Shown: positions 1-6,703, counted from the stretch's first letter. The stretch is 8,469 nt of DNA from Clostridia bacterium (GCA_017503945.1 JAFVSB010000068.1:1-8469); one strand, 5' to 3'. A program made the numbers and translations. Notes: generated by a model not told the origin, from the sequence alone.

Positions 1-547
1 CCTCACAGGTTTCAGGCGCAAAGCCTTTGTCATGACACGAAGCACACACTGCACCGCCGCCATAGAGGTCAAAATAATCAAGGCCATTGGCACCGTTGCA
101 ACACATACAGCTTTGGAGTTTGGGCATATAACCTGAATTGGAGGCGAGCCTCAGCTCATATATGGTCTTTAATCTCAAAAGCTCATCATTGAGTGATAAT
201 TTGGAACCATCTGCAGCTTTGGCAATCATAAACAAGGTGTTGAGAGTGAATCTGAAAAATTCATCATCATACATTATCTCATCAGCAAGATTGGACACAA
301 GGTCAGCCACATAGGCTGCAAGGCTCATTTTTTCAACTCCTGAGCGCAGTTCAAAAAAGTTCTCCAGAATCTGAGCAGATGAGATATATCCAAGACCTCG
401 TGAATTGTCTATGACAAGCTCACTGTAGCAAAAAGGCTGCAGGGCTGCAAAGTCCTTGTGTTTGTGAGAGCGTATGCCTTTGGAGATGGCACTTAGCTTG
501 CCATGCTCAGGACAAAAGACTGTGAACAGTCTGTCATTGTCATTCAT
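1..547 (-). CDS. recO: DNA repair protein RecO, partial (C-terminus beyond window; N-terminus cut off by an in-frame stop)
   Basis: RecO anneals single-stranded DNA and, with RecF and RecR, loads RecA at gaps. From the ATG at 545-547 the frame is open for 182 residues to the window edge. It shows the RecO N-terminal pattern (NDNDRLFTVFCPEHGKLSA, then KGIR and LQPFCYSELV) and a zinc-binding Cys4 site, C147-x2-C150 and C168-x2-C171. The family is usually about 240-260 residues, so some 50-70 are off the window. The natural start appears to be an ATG at 584-586, but a TAA at 557-559 interrupts that frame. The ATG at 547 has no Shine-Dalgarno sequence and would drop the first strand of the OB fold. 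Last gene of the era operon, 21 nt after era to its original start. The family call is firm; whether the gene works is not. Confidence 0.85.
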   Translation of the reverse strand, partial: MNDNDRLFTVFCPEHGKLSAISKGIRSHKHKDFAALQPFCYSELVIDNSRGLGYISSAQILENFFELRSGVEKMSLAAYVADLVSNLADEIMYDDEFFRFTLNTLFMIAKAADGSKLSLNDELLRLKTIYELRLASNSGYMPKLQSCMCCNGANGLDYFDLYGGGAVCASCHDKGFAPETCE

Positions 548-586
548 ATTGGTGTATTACAAAACTAAAGCTTTTGTTTTTATCAT
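548..586 (-). pseudogene. recO: Detached recO N-terminal codons ending in an in-frame TAA
   Basis: Reading minus strand from the ATG at 584-586 gives MIKTKALVL, then TAA (557-559), then YTN, then the ATG at 547, all in one frame. The reconstructed stretch matches the usual RecO start (short basic beta strand ending in VL, followed by R or K, then an ENDRL-like motif). A GGAG at 599-602, 12 nt upstream, could serve this ATG. The TAA is one base away from AAA (Lys), a common residue here. It may be a true nonsense mutation, a sequencing or assembly error, or a site of reinitiation. Confidence 0.7.
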
Positions 587-607
587 GGATATCAATATCT
601 CCAACGG

Positions 608-1507
608 TTACTGATTTTCGGTGAGGCCAAATTCTCTGAGCAGACTGTTTGAGTTACGCCAATCAGCCTTCACCTTTACCCAAAGTTCGAGATAAACCTT
701 TGATGAAAGCAGATTTTCGCAATCAAGTCTGGCGCGGGTGCCAATGGTTTTGAGAGTTTTGCCGCCTGCACCTATGATTATGCCTTTATGAGAAGTCTTT
801 TCGCAATAGATATTGGCGCTTATGTCATAGGTGGCATTGTCACCTGTGCCCTTGCGCTTCATCTTTACTATTTCAATGGCTATGCCATGGGGAACCTCTT
901 TGTCAAGAAGATTGAGCATTTTTTCGCGGATTATTTCGGCAATAATCTGCCTTTCCTGCTGGTCGGTGACCATGTCTTCAGGGTAGTACATGGGACCCGG
1001 TGACATATTATCCTTTATGAGCTTTTTGAGAAAATCCACTCCGTCGCCTGATTTGGCGCTTACAAAAACCACCTCTTTGAAGCTATGGGCTTCACTATAG
1101 GCAGCAACAACGCCAAGCAGCTCTTCTTTCTTGACCGAATCGGTTTTATTGATGACAAGTATCGCAGGGATGTCCCCTATTTTCTCTATGATTTTCATTT
1201 CATTTGGTGAAATTTCTGCTTTGGGCTCTACAACCATTAAAAGCAGGTCAACATCATTTATGGTGTTGTCAACCGCTTTAATCATATTTTCGCCAAGCTT
1301 GTTCTTGGGGGTGTGAAAGCCTGGAGTATCGAGAAAAACAACCTGACTGTCATCATCGGTCATGATTGCAAGAATTTGATTTCTGGTTGTTTGAGGTTTG
1401 GCTGATATTATGGCTATTTTCTGCCCAAGCATACGATTGAGCAGAGTTGATTTGCCCACATTGGGTCTGCCCACTATGCCTACATAGCCCGACTTAAATT
1501 CTGACAT
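608..1507 (-). CDS. era: GTPase Era
   Basis: Era is an essential GTPase that binds the 3' end of 16S rRNA and assists 30S subunit maturation. The product is 299 residues, normal for the family. The GTPase domain shows G1 GRPNVGKS (13-20), the switch region around TTRN (40-43), G3 DTPG (60-63), G4 NKTD (120-123) and G5 SAK (150-152). The C-terminal KH domain carries GAGGKTLKTIG (246-256), the RNA-binding loop. I chose the ATG at 1505-1507 because AAGGGG (1516-1521), which overlaps the ybeY stop codon, lies 8 nt upstream. A GTG at 1511-1513 is in frame but only 2 nt from that site. It lies between ybeY and recO, a standard Firmicute order. No key residue is missing. Confidence 0.98.
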   Translation of the reverse strand: MSEFKSGYVGIVGRPNVGKSTLLNRMLGQKIAIISAKPQTTRNQILAIMTDDDSQVVFLDTPGFHTPKNKLGENMIKAVDNTINDVDLLLMVVEPKAEISPNEMKIIEKIGDIPAILVINKTDSVKKEELLGVVAAYSEAHSFKEVVFVSAKSGDGVDFLKKLIKDNMSPGPMYYPEDMVTDQQERQIIAEIIREKMLNLLDKEVPHGIAIEIVKMKRKGTGDNATYDISANIYCEKTSHKGIIIGAGGKTLKTIGTRARLDCENLLSSKVYLELWVKVKADWRNSNSLLREFGLTENQ

Positions 1508-1519
1508 GTTCACTACCCC

Positions 1520-2005
1520 TTATCTTTTGAGATTTAGAAGCTCCATGATTGCTTCTTCTTTTTGGCGCATTTGCTCACGCTCGGCTTCGTCTTCGTGGTC
1601 ATAACCAATGAGATGGAGCACCGAATGGCAGGTGAGATAGCCCATTTCTCTTTCGATGGAATGGCCAAACTCCTCTGCCTGCTGCTGTGCCCTCTGGGCA
1701 CACAAAACAACATCACCCAAAATGAGGCGACCTTCATAGTAGTCGCCCGCTTCGTCACAGCTCGAGCCATCGAGCAGATTGACAACGGGGAAAGAAAGAA
1801 CATCGGTGACCGAATCAATGCCGCGGTGCTCTTTGTTCAGAGCCTTCATTTCATCGGCATCGACAATTGAGATGCTCACAAAGCACGCTGTGTCAATTTG
1901 TTCATAATCGACAGTAGCGGTCACGGTGTTCATCAAAAGTGAGGTCATTTCATCGGTAAGGGTTGGGTTTTGGCGCAAATCTTCTACATATATCTGATTG
2001 GTCAT
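1520..2005 (-). CDS. ybeY: Endoribonuclease / rRNA maturation factor YbeY
   Basis: YbeY (YqfG in Bacillus) is a single-domain metalloprotein needed for 16S rRNA 3'-end processing and ribosome quality control. The product has 161 residues, typical for the family. The signature HSVLHLIGYDH holds the three metal-binding histidines, His127, His131 and His137. The upstream SVTDVLSFP motif is also family-typical. The ATG overlaps the phoH stop by 4 nt (ATGA), and an AGGAG inside the phoH end lies 8 nt upstream, so translation is probably coupled to phoH. The gene stops 12 nt before the era ATG, grouping two ribosome-assembly factors. In many relatives yqfF (pgpH) sits between phoH and ybeY; here nothing does. 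Confidence 0.97.
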   Translation of the reverse strand: MTNQIYVEDLRQNPTLTDEMTSLLMNTVTATVDYEQIDTACFVSISIVDADEMKALNKEHRGIDSVTDVLSFPVVNLLDGSSCDEAGDYYEGRLILGDVVLCAQRAQQQAEEFGHSIEREMGYLTCHSVLHLIGYDHEDEAEREQMRQKEEAIMELLNLKR

Positions 2006-2985
2006 TGTTTTTTCTCCTGTTTTTTATCTCTATTTGCTCTGCGTTCATCTCTTTTTTCATATGCTTTGATTATCTGCTGAACAAGGCGATGACGCACAAC
2101 ATCTTTTTCGGTAAGATAGCAAAAAGCAATATCGTCTATATTTTTGAGCACTCCTATTACATCTTTGAGTCCGCTTTTTTTGCCGTCGGGCAAATCCATC
2201 TGGGTGATATCACCTGTGACGATTGCTTTTGAATTAAAGCCTATGCGGGTGAGAAACATTTTCATCTGCTCAGGGGTCGTGTTTTGGGCTTCATCGAGAA
2301 TGATGAAGCTATCATCTAAAGTGCGACCGCGCATGTAAGCAAGCGGTGCAATTTCTATTGCGCCTTTTTCGGCAAGGCGGGCATAGGTTTCGGTGCCAAA
2401 CATTTCATAAAGAGCATCATACAATGGCCGCAGATAAGGGTCGACCTTGTTTTGAAGGTCACCGGGCAAAAATCCGAGCTTTTCACCTGCTTCAACAGCG
2501 GGCCTTGTGAGAATGATGCGGCTGATGTTTTTGGCCTTGAATTCCTTTACTGCCATTGCCACTGCAAGGTAGGTTTTGCCTGTGCCTGCAGGGCCGATGC
2601 CAAAGGTTATGGTGTTGTTTTTGATGGCTTCAACATAGTTTTTCTGACCAAGGGTTTTGCTTTTGAGGGGTTTGCCCTTGGCAGTGATGCAGATGCAGTC
2701 TTTGCCATACAAAACACTTTCGTCAACACCTTCGCGCGCCATGTCGATGGCATATGAAAGGCTTTGGTCAGTGATAGGCTCGCCTGAATCGAGCAGCTTT
2801 ATAAGACTCATTATCACACCTTCGGCACGAAGCACATTATCTTCCATGCCTGATATCTTAATCATACTGTCACGGCTTACAACTGCGACATCAAATTCTT
2901 TTTTGATGATATTTATGTTTTTGTCAAATTCTCCAAATATAGAAATTATCTTTCCGATATCTGAAATCTCAAGTACCTTTTCCAA
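2002..2985 (-). CDS. phoH: PhoH family ATPase (PhoH-like/YqfE-type)
   Basis: This is a PhoH-like P-loop ATPase of 327 residues. The family is linked to RNA metabolism by its KH-like N-terminus and its constant pairing with ybeY; its precise function is not settled. Residues about 1-70 form the KH-like region (KISGMEDNVLRAEGVI, 43-58). Walker A is GPAGTGKT (131-138). TRPAVEAGEKLGFLPGD (160-176) and the Walker B stretch FIILDEAQ (227-234, with D231 and E232) follow, then VTGDITQMDLP, all family hallmarks. The start is TTG at 2983-2985, chosen because GGAGG lies 9 nt upstream and the protein begins as its relatives do. It starts 26 nt after yqfD ends, with a SigmaA-like promoter just upstream inside yqfD. 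Confidence 0.96.
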   Translation of the reverse strand: MEKVLEISDIGKIISIFGEFDKNINIIKKEFDVAVVSRDSMIKISGMEDNVLRAEGVIMSLIKLLDSGEPITDQSLSYAIDMAREGVDESVLYGKDCICITAKGKPLKSKTLGQKNYVEAIKNNTITFGIGPAGTGKTYLAVAMAVKEFKAKNISRIILTRPAVEAGEKLGFLPGDLQNKVDPYLRPLYDALYEMFGTETYARLAEKGAIEIAPLAYMRGRTLDDSFIILDEAQNTTPEQMKMFLTRIGFNSKAIVTGDITQMDLPDGKKSGLKDVIGVLKNIDDIAFCYLTEKDVVRHRLVQQIIKAYEKRDERRANRDKKQEKKQ

Positions 2986-2994
2986 AAATCAAAA

Positions 2995-2999
2995 CCTCC
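2995..2999 (-). promoter_or_regulatory. Ribosome-binding site deciding the TTG start of phoH
   Basis: A full GGAGG on the minus strand lies 9 nt before the TTG at 2983-2985. No ATG at a suitable distance competes with it, so the rare TTG start is well supported. Confidence 0.85.
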
Positions 3000-3011
3000 G
3001 TATCAGTTTAA

Positions 3012-4184
3012 TCAACTGCTTATATCAATGGGCAGCTCTGTGGTTATATCCTCTATGCACTCAAAGGTCAAATTTATGCTAAGCGAGCCGTCGGCATTTT
3101 CGCTTACTTCTTCAAAAGTGTTGACAACAGTTGCATCAGATGGAATCTGAGAATTAAGCCTTGCTTTTAGCTTGCCCAATGCCATTTGAGTTGCCTGGTC
3201 TTTATCCAATATACATTCTTTACTTATTATCTCACAATATTTCTCTTTTGTAAATCCCAAAGGCAAAGAAAATTTTCCAAAAAGCTTAAAATTTTTTTCC
3301 TTCGACATTAATCTCATACTATCTTTGGTTGAAATATTTGTTTTGATTTGGCTATCGCCAAAATTAATGCCATGTGCAGTATTAATCGACTCACCCAGAT
3401 TATATTTGGTGTAGGAACACGGGAAATCCCCATGCAGGCCGTAATAGGTTTTGGCAAGCACCTTGCCCGCAGCGTGCACAAAGCGCACCGGTGCATATTC
3501 ATTGGAATCATAAACTCCGCCAATGAGCAAATCACCCTTTTGAACATAGGTGCCTGCTTGAGCATAGAGGGTGCCTGCTTCGGATATTGCCTCGGTGATG
3601 ACTCCATCGCGCTCTGCTACTATGTTGCATGCAAGGCTCTGGTCAAACGCTTCGGGCCTTGATATCTTTTCGCGCAGCTCTACTGTTGCAACAGTACCTT
3701 TTATATCAACCCACACCCACGACAATCGCGAGCATTTGCCAAGCATGCTGTCCTGCACCACTTCGGGTTCTACACTTAAAATAAATCTGCCGGGATATAT
3801 GCCGCTCTCTTTTAAGACAGAAGATATCTGTGCATCAGTCAGATAATTATTGCCAGTGATGACTACATCTTTGATGAAAAACGAATTTAAGAAAACGCAA
3901 ATTAAAAATATTATGAAAGCGGTAAAAAAAGCCACGCGGTTTTTATAGACAAAAAATTTTATGACCACACCAAAGTGCCCTGAAACTTTAATGTCGATGC
4001 AGTGTGCTTTGGCAAGCTGCAATATTTTTTTCATTTGAGTGCCAAGGACATCGGCATAATATTCGCCCGAAAAGCCATGTATGTTTTTTAATGTGATATT
4101 ATTGTGGCGACATGAGTCAAAAAACGCTGATATATTATCTCCGTTTAGTTTAAACCTTACATATCCGACTACAAACCAAAGCAA
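3012..4184 (-). CDS. yqfD: Sporulation protein YqfD
   Basis: YqfD is a membrane protein made in the mother cell during sporulation in Bacillus; its molecular role is not well defined. The product is 390 residues. The N-terminus has the family GYVRFKLNG stretch and a cytoplasmic region up to about residue 82. A single membrane span follows at about 84-104, then an outside domain whose start (KDVVITGNNYLTDAQISSVL and on) resembles a POTRA/FtsQ-like fold. I chose the TTG at 4182-4184 because GAGGTG (4191-4196) sits 6 nt upstream; a longer reading from a TTG at 4202 would overlap yqfC and has no ribosome site. It follows yqfC in the conserved yqfC-yqfD order. Family assignment is firm, the start moderately so. 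Confidence 0.93.
   Translation of the reverse strand: MLWFVVGYVRFKLNGDNISAFFDSCRHNNITLKNIHGFSGEYYADVLGTQMKKILQLAKAHCIDIKVSGHFGVVIKFFVYKNRVAFFTAFIIFLICVFLNSFFIKDVVITGNNYLTDAQISSVLKESGIYPGRFILSVEPEVVQDSMLGKCSRLSWVWVDIKGTVATVELREKISRPEAFDQSLACNIVAERDGVITEAISEAGTLYAQAGTYVQKGDLLIGGVYDSNEYAPVRFVHAAGKVLAKTYYGLHGDFPCSYTKYNLGESINTAHGINFGDSQIKTNISTKDSMRLMSKEKNFKLFGKFSLPLGFTKEKYCEIISKECILDKDQATQMALGKLKARLNSQIPSDATVVNTFEEVSENADGSLSINLTFECIEDITTELPIDISS
3043..3071 (-). promoter_or_regulatory. Predicted SigmaA promoter inside yqfD, for phoH-ybeY-era-recO
   Basis: On the minus strand, TTGACC (3066-3071) and TATAAC (3043-3048) are separated by exactly 17 nt. Each box matches the vegetative consensus at five of six positions. 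Transcription would start near 3036, about 50 nt before the phoH TTG. Its place at the end of a sporulation gene and before four housekeeping genes makes biological sense. Inferred from sequence only. Confidence 0.6.
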
Positions 4185-4190
4185 AATTTT

Positions 4191-4196
4191 CACCTC
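4191..4196 (-). promoter_or_regulatory. Ribosome-binding site deciding the TTG start of yqfD
   Basis: GAGGTG on the minus strand overlaps the yqfC stop codon (TGA, 4195-4197) and sits 6 nt before the TTG at 4182-4184. It suggests coupling of yqfD translation to yqfC. Confidence 0.65.
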
Positions 4197-4419
4197 ATGC
4201 AAAAGCTATTGAAAAGACTTTTCCGCCTATATGAATTTCATCATTTGTAAGAAGGACAATCTCAAGTTCTTCGCCGCTTATGCACAGGCTGTCGCTTGCA
4301 CATTTTATTATTGTGAGAGATGAGTCATATGATGCAATTGTATATGTGCCTCTGATGATGACAGTGTTGTTTGTGTAGATGAGCTTATATTGCAACAAAG
4401 AGATTGTGTCGCTATCCAT
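4195..4419 (-). CDS. yqfC: Sporulation protein YqfC (YabP/YqfC family)
   Basis: A small protein of 74 residues. The second half matches the YabP/YqfC pattern: alternating beta strands with IIRGTYTIASY, then SLCISGEELEIVLLTNDEIHIGGKVFSIAF at the end. In Bacillus the gene is SigmaE-controlled and pairs with yqfD; its function is poorly known. I chose the ATG at 4417-4419 because AAGGAAG lies 7 nt upstream and because the SigmaE-like promoter would start transcription near 4436. An in-frame ATG at 4435-4437 would sit at or before that start point. Relatives are often around 90 residues, so this copy has a short N-terminus. Stop codon is 10 nt before the yqfD start. Confidence 0.88.
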   Translation of the reverse strand: MDSDTISLLQYKLIYTNNTVIIRGTYTIASYDSSLTIIKCASDSLCISGEELEIVLLTNDEIHIGGKVFSIAFA

Positions 4420-4444
4420 ATTTTCACTTCCTTGCATTTATATT
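4416..4444 (+). promoter_or_regulatory. Possible SigmaE promoter of the ylbJ-like gene
   Basis: On the plus strand, CCATATT (4416-4422) fits the SigmaE -35 pattern, and TTTATATT (4437-4444), 14 nt on, fits the -10 at only about five of eight positions. It overlaps the 5' end of yqfC and the divergent promoter. A weak call, aided by the known SigmaE control of ylbJ (spoVV) in Bacillus. Confidence 0.3.
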
Positions 4445-4471
4445 CATATGAAACTTGATTTTTAAATATGT
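4443..4471 (-). promoter_or_regulatory. Predicted SigmaE promoter of yqfC-yqfD
   Basis: On the minus strand, ACATATT (4465-4471) matches the SigmaE -35 pattern, and CATATGAA (4443-4450), 14 nt on, matches the -10 core CATA. Expected start is near 4436, leaving room for the AAGGAAG ribosome site and the ATG at 4419. SigmaE control of yqfC and yqfD is known in Bacillus, which supports the call. Confidence 0.55.
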
Positions 4472-4492
4472 TGAATTAGGGAAGTGATATCT

Positions 4493-5524
4493 ATGAAAAA
4501 AGCATTTAGGTTTTTGATATGCGCATATCTGGTAGCCATATTGATGATTGAATTTGTCACTGTCACAAGCGAAATACGCGCTGCGCTTAAAATGTGGGCA
4601 CAAATATTATTGCCATCACTATTTCCATATCTTGTGTTATCACAGTACATAAGCACCTCGGGTGTGCTTAGTGTATTTTTGCCAATAGAAAAACTGATAT
4701 CGAGCCTTTTGGGCATAAGTCGCTGCAGCAGTGCAGTGTATATATGTTCACTATTTAGCGGGTATCCATCGGGGGCAGTGTGCACATCGGAGTTATACAA
4801 AGGCGGATATATAGAAAAAGAAGAAGCCGAAAGGCTTGCATGCACTACCAACAATGCAGGGCCACTCTTTTTAATATCGGCAGTGGGCGGATGCATGCTC
4901 AATTGCACAAAAGACGGAATAGCAATATATTGTATTCAGACACTTTCCTCACTTGTGACCGCCATTGTGATGGGAGCAAAAGCAAAAAAAGTGCTGCCTT
5001 ATAATCATGCGAAAAAACAAATTGCAAAGCCGCTCACAAAGTGCTGTCAGGATAGTGTGAATATAATGCTTGGTATTGGAGGATATGTGGTGATGGCAGC
5101 AGCGCTTGGAGCAATTGTTTGTGCAAGCATAGAGAGGCTATTGCCATGCTTAGTTATGTGGAGTGATGAAATAAGGGGTGGGGTTTATTTTTGCCTTGAA
5201 ATATCAAACGCCATGAATGTGATTTCCTCATTTGGAAGCAGCCCGCTTATTTTTGCAATCATTTGCGCATCGGCATCGTGGGGAGGATTATCTGTGATAA
5301 TGCAAATATGCGCAGCCCTGCCCGATGAATTTTCGCGCAAAAAAATCATTGTCACTCGTGCCGCGCAAAGTCTTATGAGCTTTGCAGCAGGATATGCATA
5401 TAAGCAGCTGCCGCACGGGTGTTGTGCATATTCGGGCAATGAAGCACTTATTGCATCGCTTGTGCTGTGTGCAATAATTTTTGCTGCCTTTGTGAGCACA
5501 AAAAGAAAAAGCCATCTTGCATAA
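4493..5524 (+). CDS. YlbJ/SpoVV-like sporulation integral membrane protein (nucleoside-recognition Gate domain)
   Basis: A polytopic membrane protein of 343 residues with many hydrophobic spans. Family marks are LLPSLFPYLVLSQ (39-51), SGYPSGA (89-95), EAERLACTTNNAGPLF (111-126, with the NNAGP core) and a second Gate-like repeat after about residue 190. YlbJ (SpoVV) in Bacillus is a SigmaE-made protein that helps move dipicolinic acid from the mother cell to the forespore; that role here is inferred. I chose the ATG at 4493, 5 nt after GGAAGTGA; an in-frame GTG at 4484 lies within that site. The protein has 18 cysteines in 343 residues, high for a membrane protein. It diverges from yqfC, another sporulation gene, and its last codons form part of a terminator hairpin. 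Confidence 0.88.
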   Translation: MKKAFRFLICAYLVAILMIEFVTVTSEIRAALKMWAQILLPSLFPYLVLSQYISTSGVLSVFLPIEKLISSLLGISRCSSAVYICSLFSGYPSGAVCTSELYKGGYIEKEEAERLACTTNNAGPLFLISAVGGCMLNCTKDGIAIYCIQTLSSLVTAIVMGAKAKKVLPYNHAKKQIAKPLTKCCQDSVNIMLGIGGYVVMAAALGAIVCASIERLLPCLVMWSDEIRGGVYFCLEISNAMNVISSFGSSPLIFAIICASASWGGLSVIMQICAALPDEFSRKKIIVTRAAQSLMSFAAGYAYKQLPHGCCAYSGNEALIASLVLCAIIFAAFVSTKRKSHLA

Positions 5525-5538
5525 GCAAGATGACTTTT
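5501..5538 (-). terminator. Hairpin terminator of the yabE-like gene, overlapping the ylbJ-like 3' end
   Basis: CATCTTGC (5513-5520) and GCAAGATG (5525-5532) form a perfect 8-bp stem with loop ATAA. After one mismatch it extends by 5 more pairs. On the minus strand it is followed by CTTTTTCTTTT, a strong U tract, 5 nt past the yabE-like stop. On the plus strand only TTTT follows, so it may work weakly both ways. The loop holds the ylbJ-like TAA stop. Confidence 0.8.
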
Positions 5539-5543
5539 ATAGA

Positions 5544-6596
5544 TTAGAGAATATATACCATAACATTGCGTCTGCCAAACTGCATGCATTCGCTTCTGGT
5601 GTTATAAAAAAGGTCAACTTTATTGCCTTTTATGGCACCGCCTGTGTCTTCGGCAGTGCAGTAGCCGTATACATAGCTACCGTCTGTGGATACAATATAC
5701 ATTTTAGTGCCGAGAGGAATTACTCTGGGGTCAACTGCTACTGTGCCCGGCTTGGCATATGTGCCGGAAGCAGTGATACCATATCCCGGTGAGCCAGGCC
5801 ATTTGCCGCAGCTTTCAAACGAAAGGTCATAGGCTGTAGCCTGACAGGTAATAGCCTTTTTGTAGGGGATTGCCTGACCGTTTACAAAGATTGCCTGCTG
5901 GTTAGTGCCTTCGCTCACGATTTCTTCACAAGGCTGCTGCTTAACAAATTCGCCAGTGTAGGTTCTGGAGACCTGTACCCCATCGATGTATTTAACTTCA
6001 TATGCTTTTGCCTTGATTCCGTTAACACCTGCTGAGATTACTGTGCGCTGTCCTAAGGGTGCATTATCATCATAAACTGTTTTTGATGTATAGGCAATTG
6101 GTTCTTCTTCATATTCGGTGATGAAATCAACTTTGATAATATTCATTTTGTTATTTGAAACAGATGACAGCTTGTCATCAAGGTCAACATCATAAATATC
6201 ATCAAAATCTGCCGATATTGTACCCTTTGAAATAAATTCTCTGTAAGTCTCGGCATCGGTCCAATATGAGAGCGCTTTGCCATCATAGTGCACATCAAGA
6301 TGCTTAAGTCGCTTAATCACAATAGTGTGGTTATCGGATATCTTATCATTTACTGCAGGATATATCATATCAGCATCGGTGATTTCGATGCCTTCTTGTC
6401 CGATTATTTCTTTTACAAGCTGTGTGTTAGTATAGACTGTGTATGTCTTACTGCCATCGATTATAGTGACAGTATCACTCCATGGTGCTGCAAAAACTGA
6501 AGTGACTGACATAAGAAACACTACTGTCATTATTAAAGAAAATAAACATCTTGACTTGAAAAACTTATCATTGTGAATGGATTTTATAATAAACAT
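5544..6596 (-). CDS. YabE-like secreted cell-wall protein with two DUF348, G5 and 3D domains
   Basis: Exported protein of 350 residues. A basic N-terminus and hydrophobic stretch (about 18-36) ending SVFA-A form a signal peptide. Two DUF348 ubiquitin-like repeats follow (about 41-95 and 97-155), then a G5 domain (about 155-230) thought to bind peptidoglycan or sugar. The C-terminal 3D domain has its three aspartates at D289 (VDPRVIPLGT), D317 (EDTGG) and D328 (KVDLF). This is the YabE/stationary-phase-survival architecture, with predicted peptidoglycan-cleaving (lytic transglycosylase-like) activity related to resuscitation factors. ATG at 6594-6596 is chosen because AGGAGGTG lies at 6603-6610; an in-frame GTG at 6605 falls inside that site. 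In Bacillus yabE lies next to rnmV; here rnmV is 574 nt upstream, and the gene has its own promoter. Confidence 0.9.
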   Translation of the reverse strand: MFIIKSIHNDKFFKSRCLFSLIMTVVFLMSVTSVFAAPWSDTVTIIDGSKTYTVYTNTQLVKEIIGQEGIEITDADMIYPAVNDKISDNHTIVIKRLKHLDVHYDGKALSYWTDAETYREFISKGTISADFDDIYDVDLDDKLSSVSNNKMNIIKVDFITEYEEEPIAYTSKTVYDDNAPLGQRTVISAGVNGIKAKAYEVKYIDGVQVSRTYTGEFVKQQPCEEIVSEGTNQQAIFVNGQAIPYKKAITCQATAYDLSFESCGKWPGSPGYGITASGTYAKPGTVAVDPRVIPLGTKMYIVSTDGSYVYGYCTAEDTGGAIKGNKVDLFYNTRSECMQFGRRNVMVYIL

Positions 6597-6627
6597 AACA
6601 TCCACCTCCTGATTATAATTTTTTAAA

Positions 6628-6660
6628 GTCTGCTGCAGACGGACACAAATGTGCCCGGTC
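6628..6660 (-). promoter_or_regulatory. Leader hairpins upstream of the yabE-like gene
   Basis: In the predicted 70-nt leader, GAC-C-GGGCAC pairs with GTGTCC-GTC around loop ATTT (one C bulge, one G-U pair; 6638-6660). A second hairpin, GTCTG-CAG-CAGAC (6628-6640), uses the same GTC, so the two exclude each other. They end about 18 nt before the ribosome site. Neither has a U tract good enough for termination. They may affect RNA stability or translation; I recognise no known riboswitch. Confidence 0.4.
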
Positions 6661-6674
6661 TTCCAACAGCATAC

Positions 6675-6703
6675 ATTTTAGAACACGAAACCAAATTTGT
6701 CAA
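6675..6703 (-). promoter_or_regulatory. Predicted SigmaA promoter of the yabE-like gene
   Basis: On the minus strand, TTGACA (6698-6703, perfect) and TAAAAT (6675-6680, five of six) are 17 nt apart. Transcription would start near 6668, giving a leader of about 70 nt before the ATG at 6596. Confidence 0.7.

Noticed and set aside
557..610. TAA read as a sense codon, which would join era and recO in one frame
   Set aside because: era and recO happen to share a frame, but TAA ends several intact genes of normal length in this window, so reassignment is not plausible.
4462..4908. Minus-strand 148-codon open frame opposite the ylbJ-like gene
   Set aside because: It is a shadow of the conserved Gate-domain gene and shows no protein family features.
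5185..5589. Minus-strand 134-codon open frame spanning the ylbJ-like 3' end
   Set aside because: Shadow frame crossing the terminator and the end of the yabE-like gene; no motif or ribosome site.
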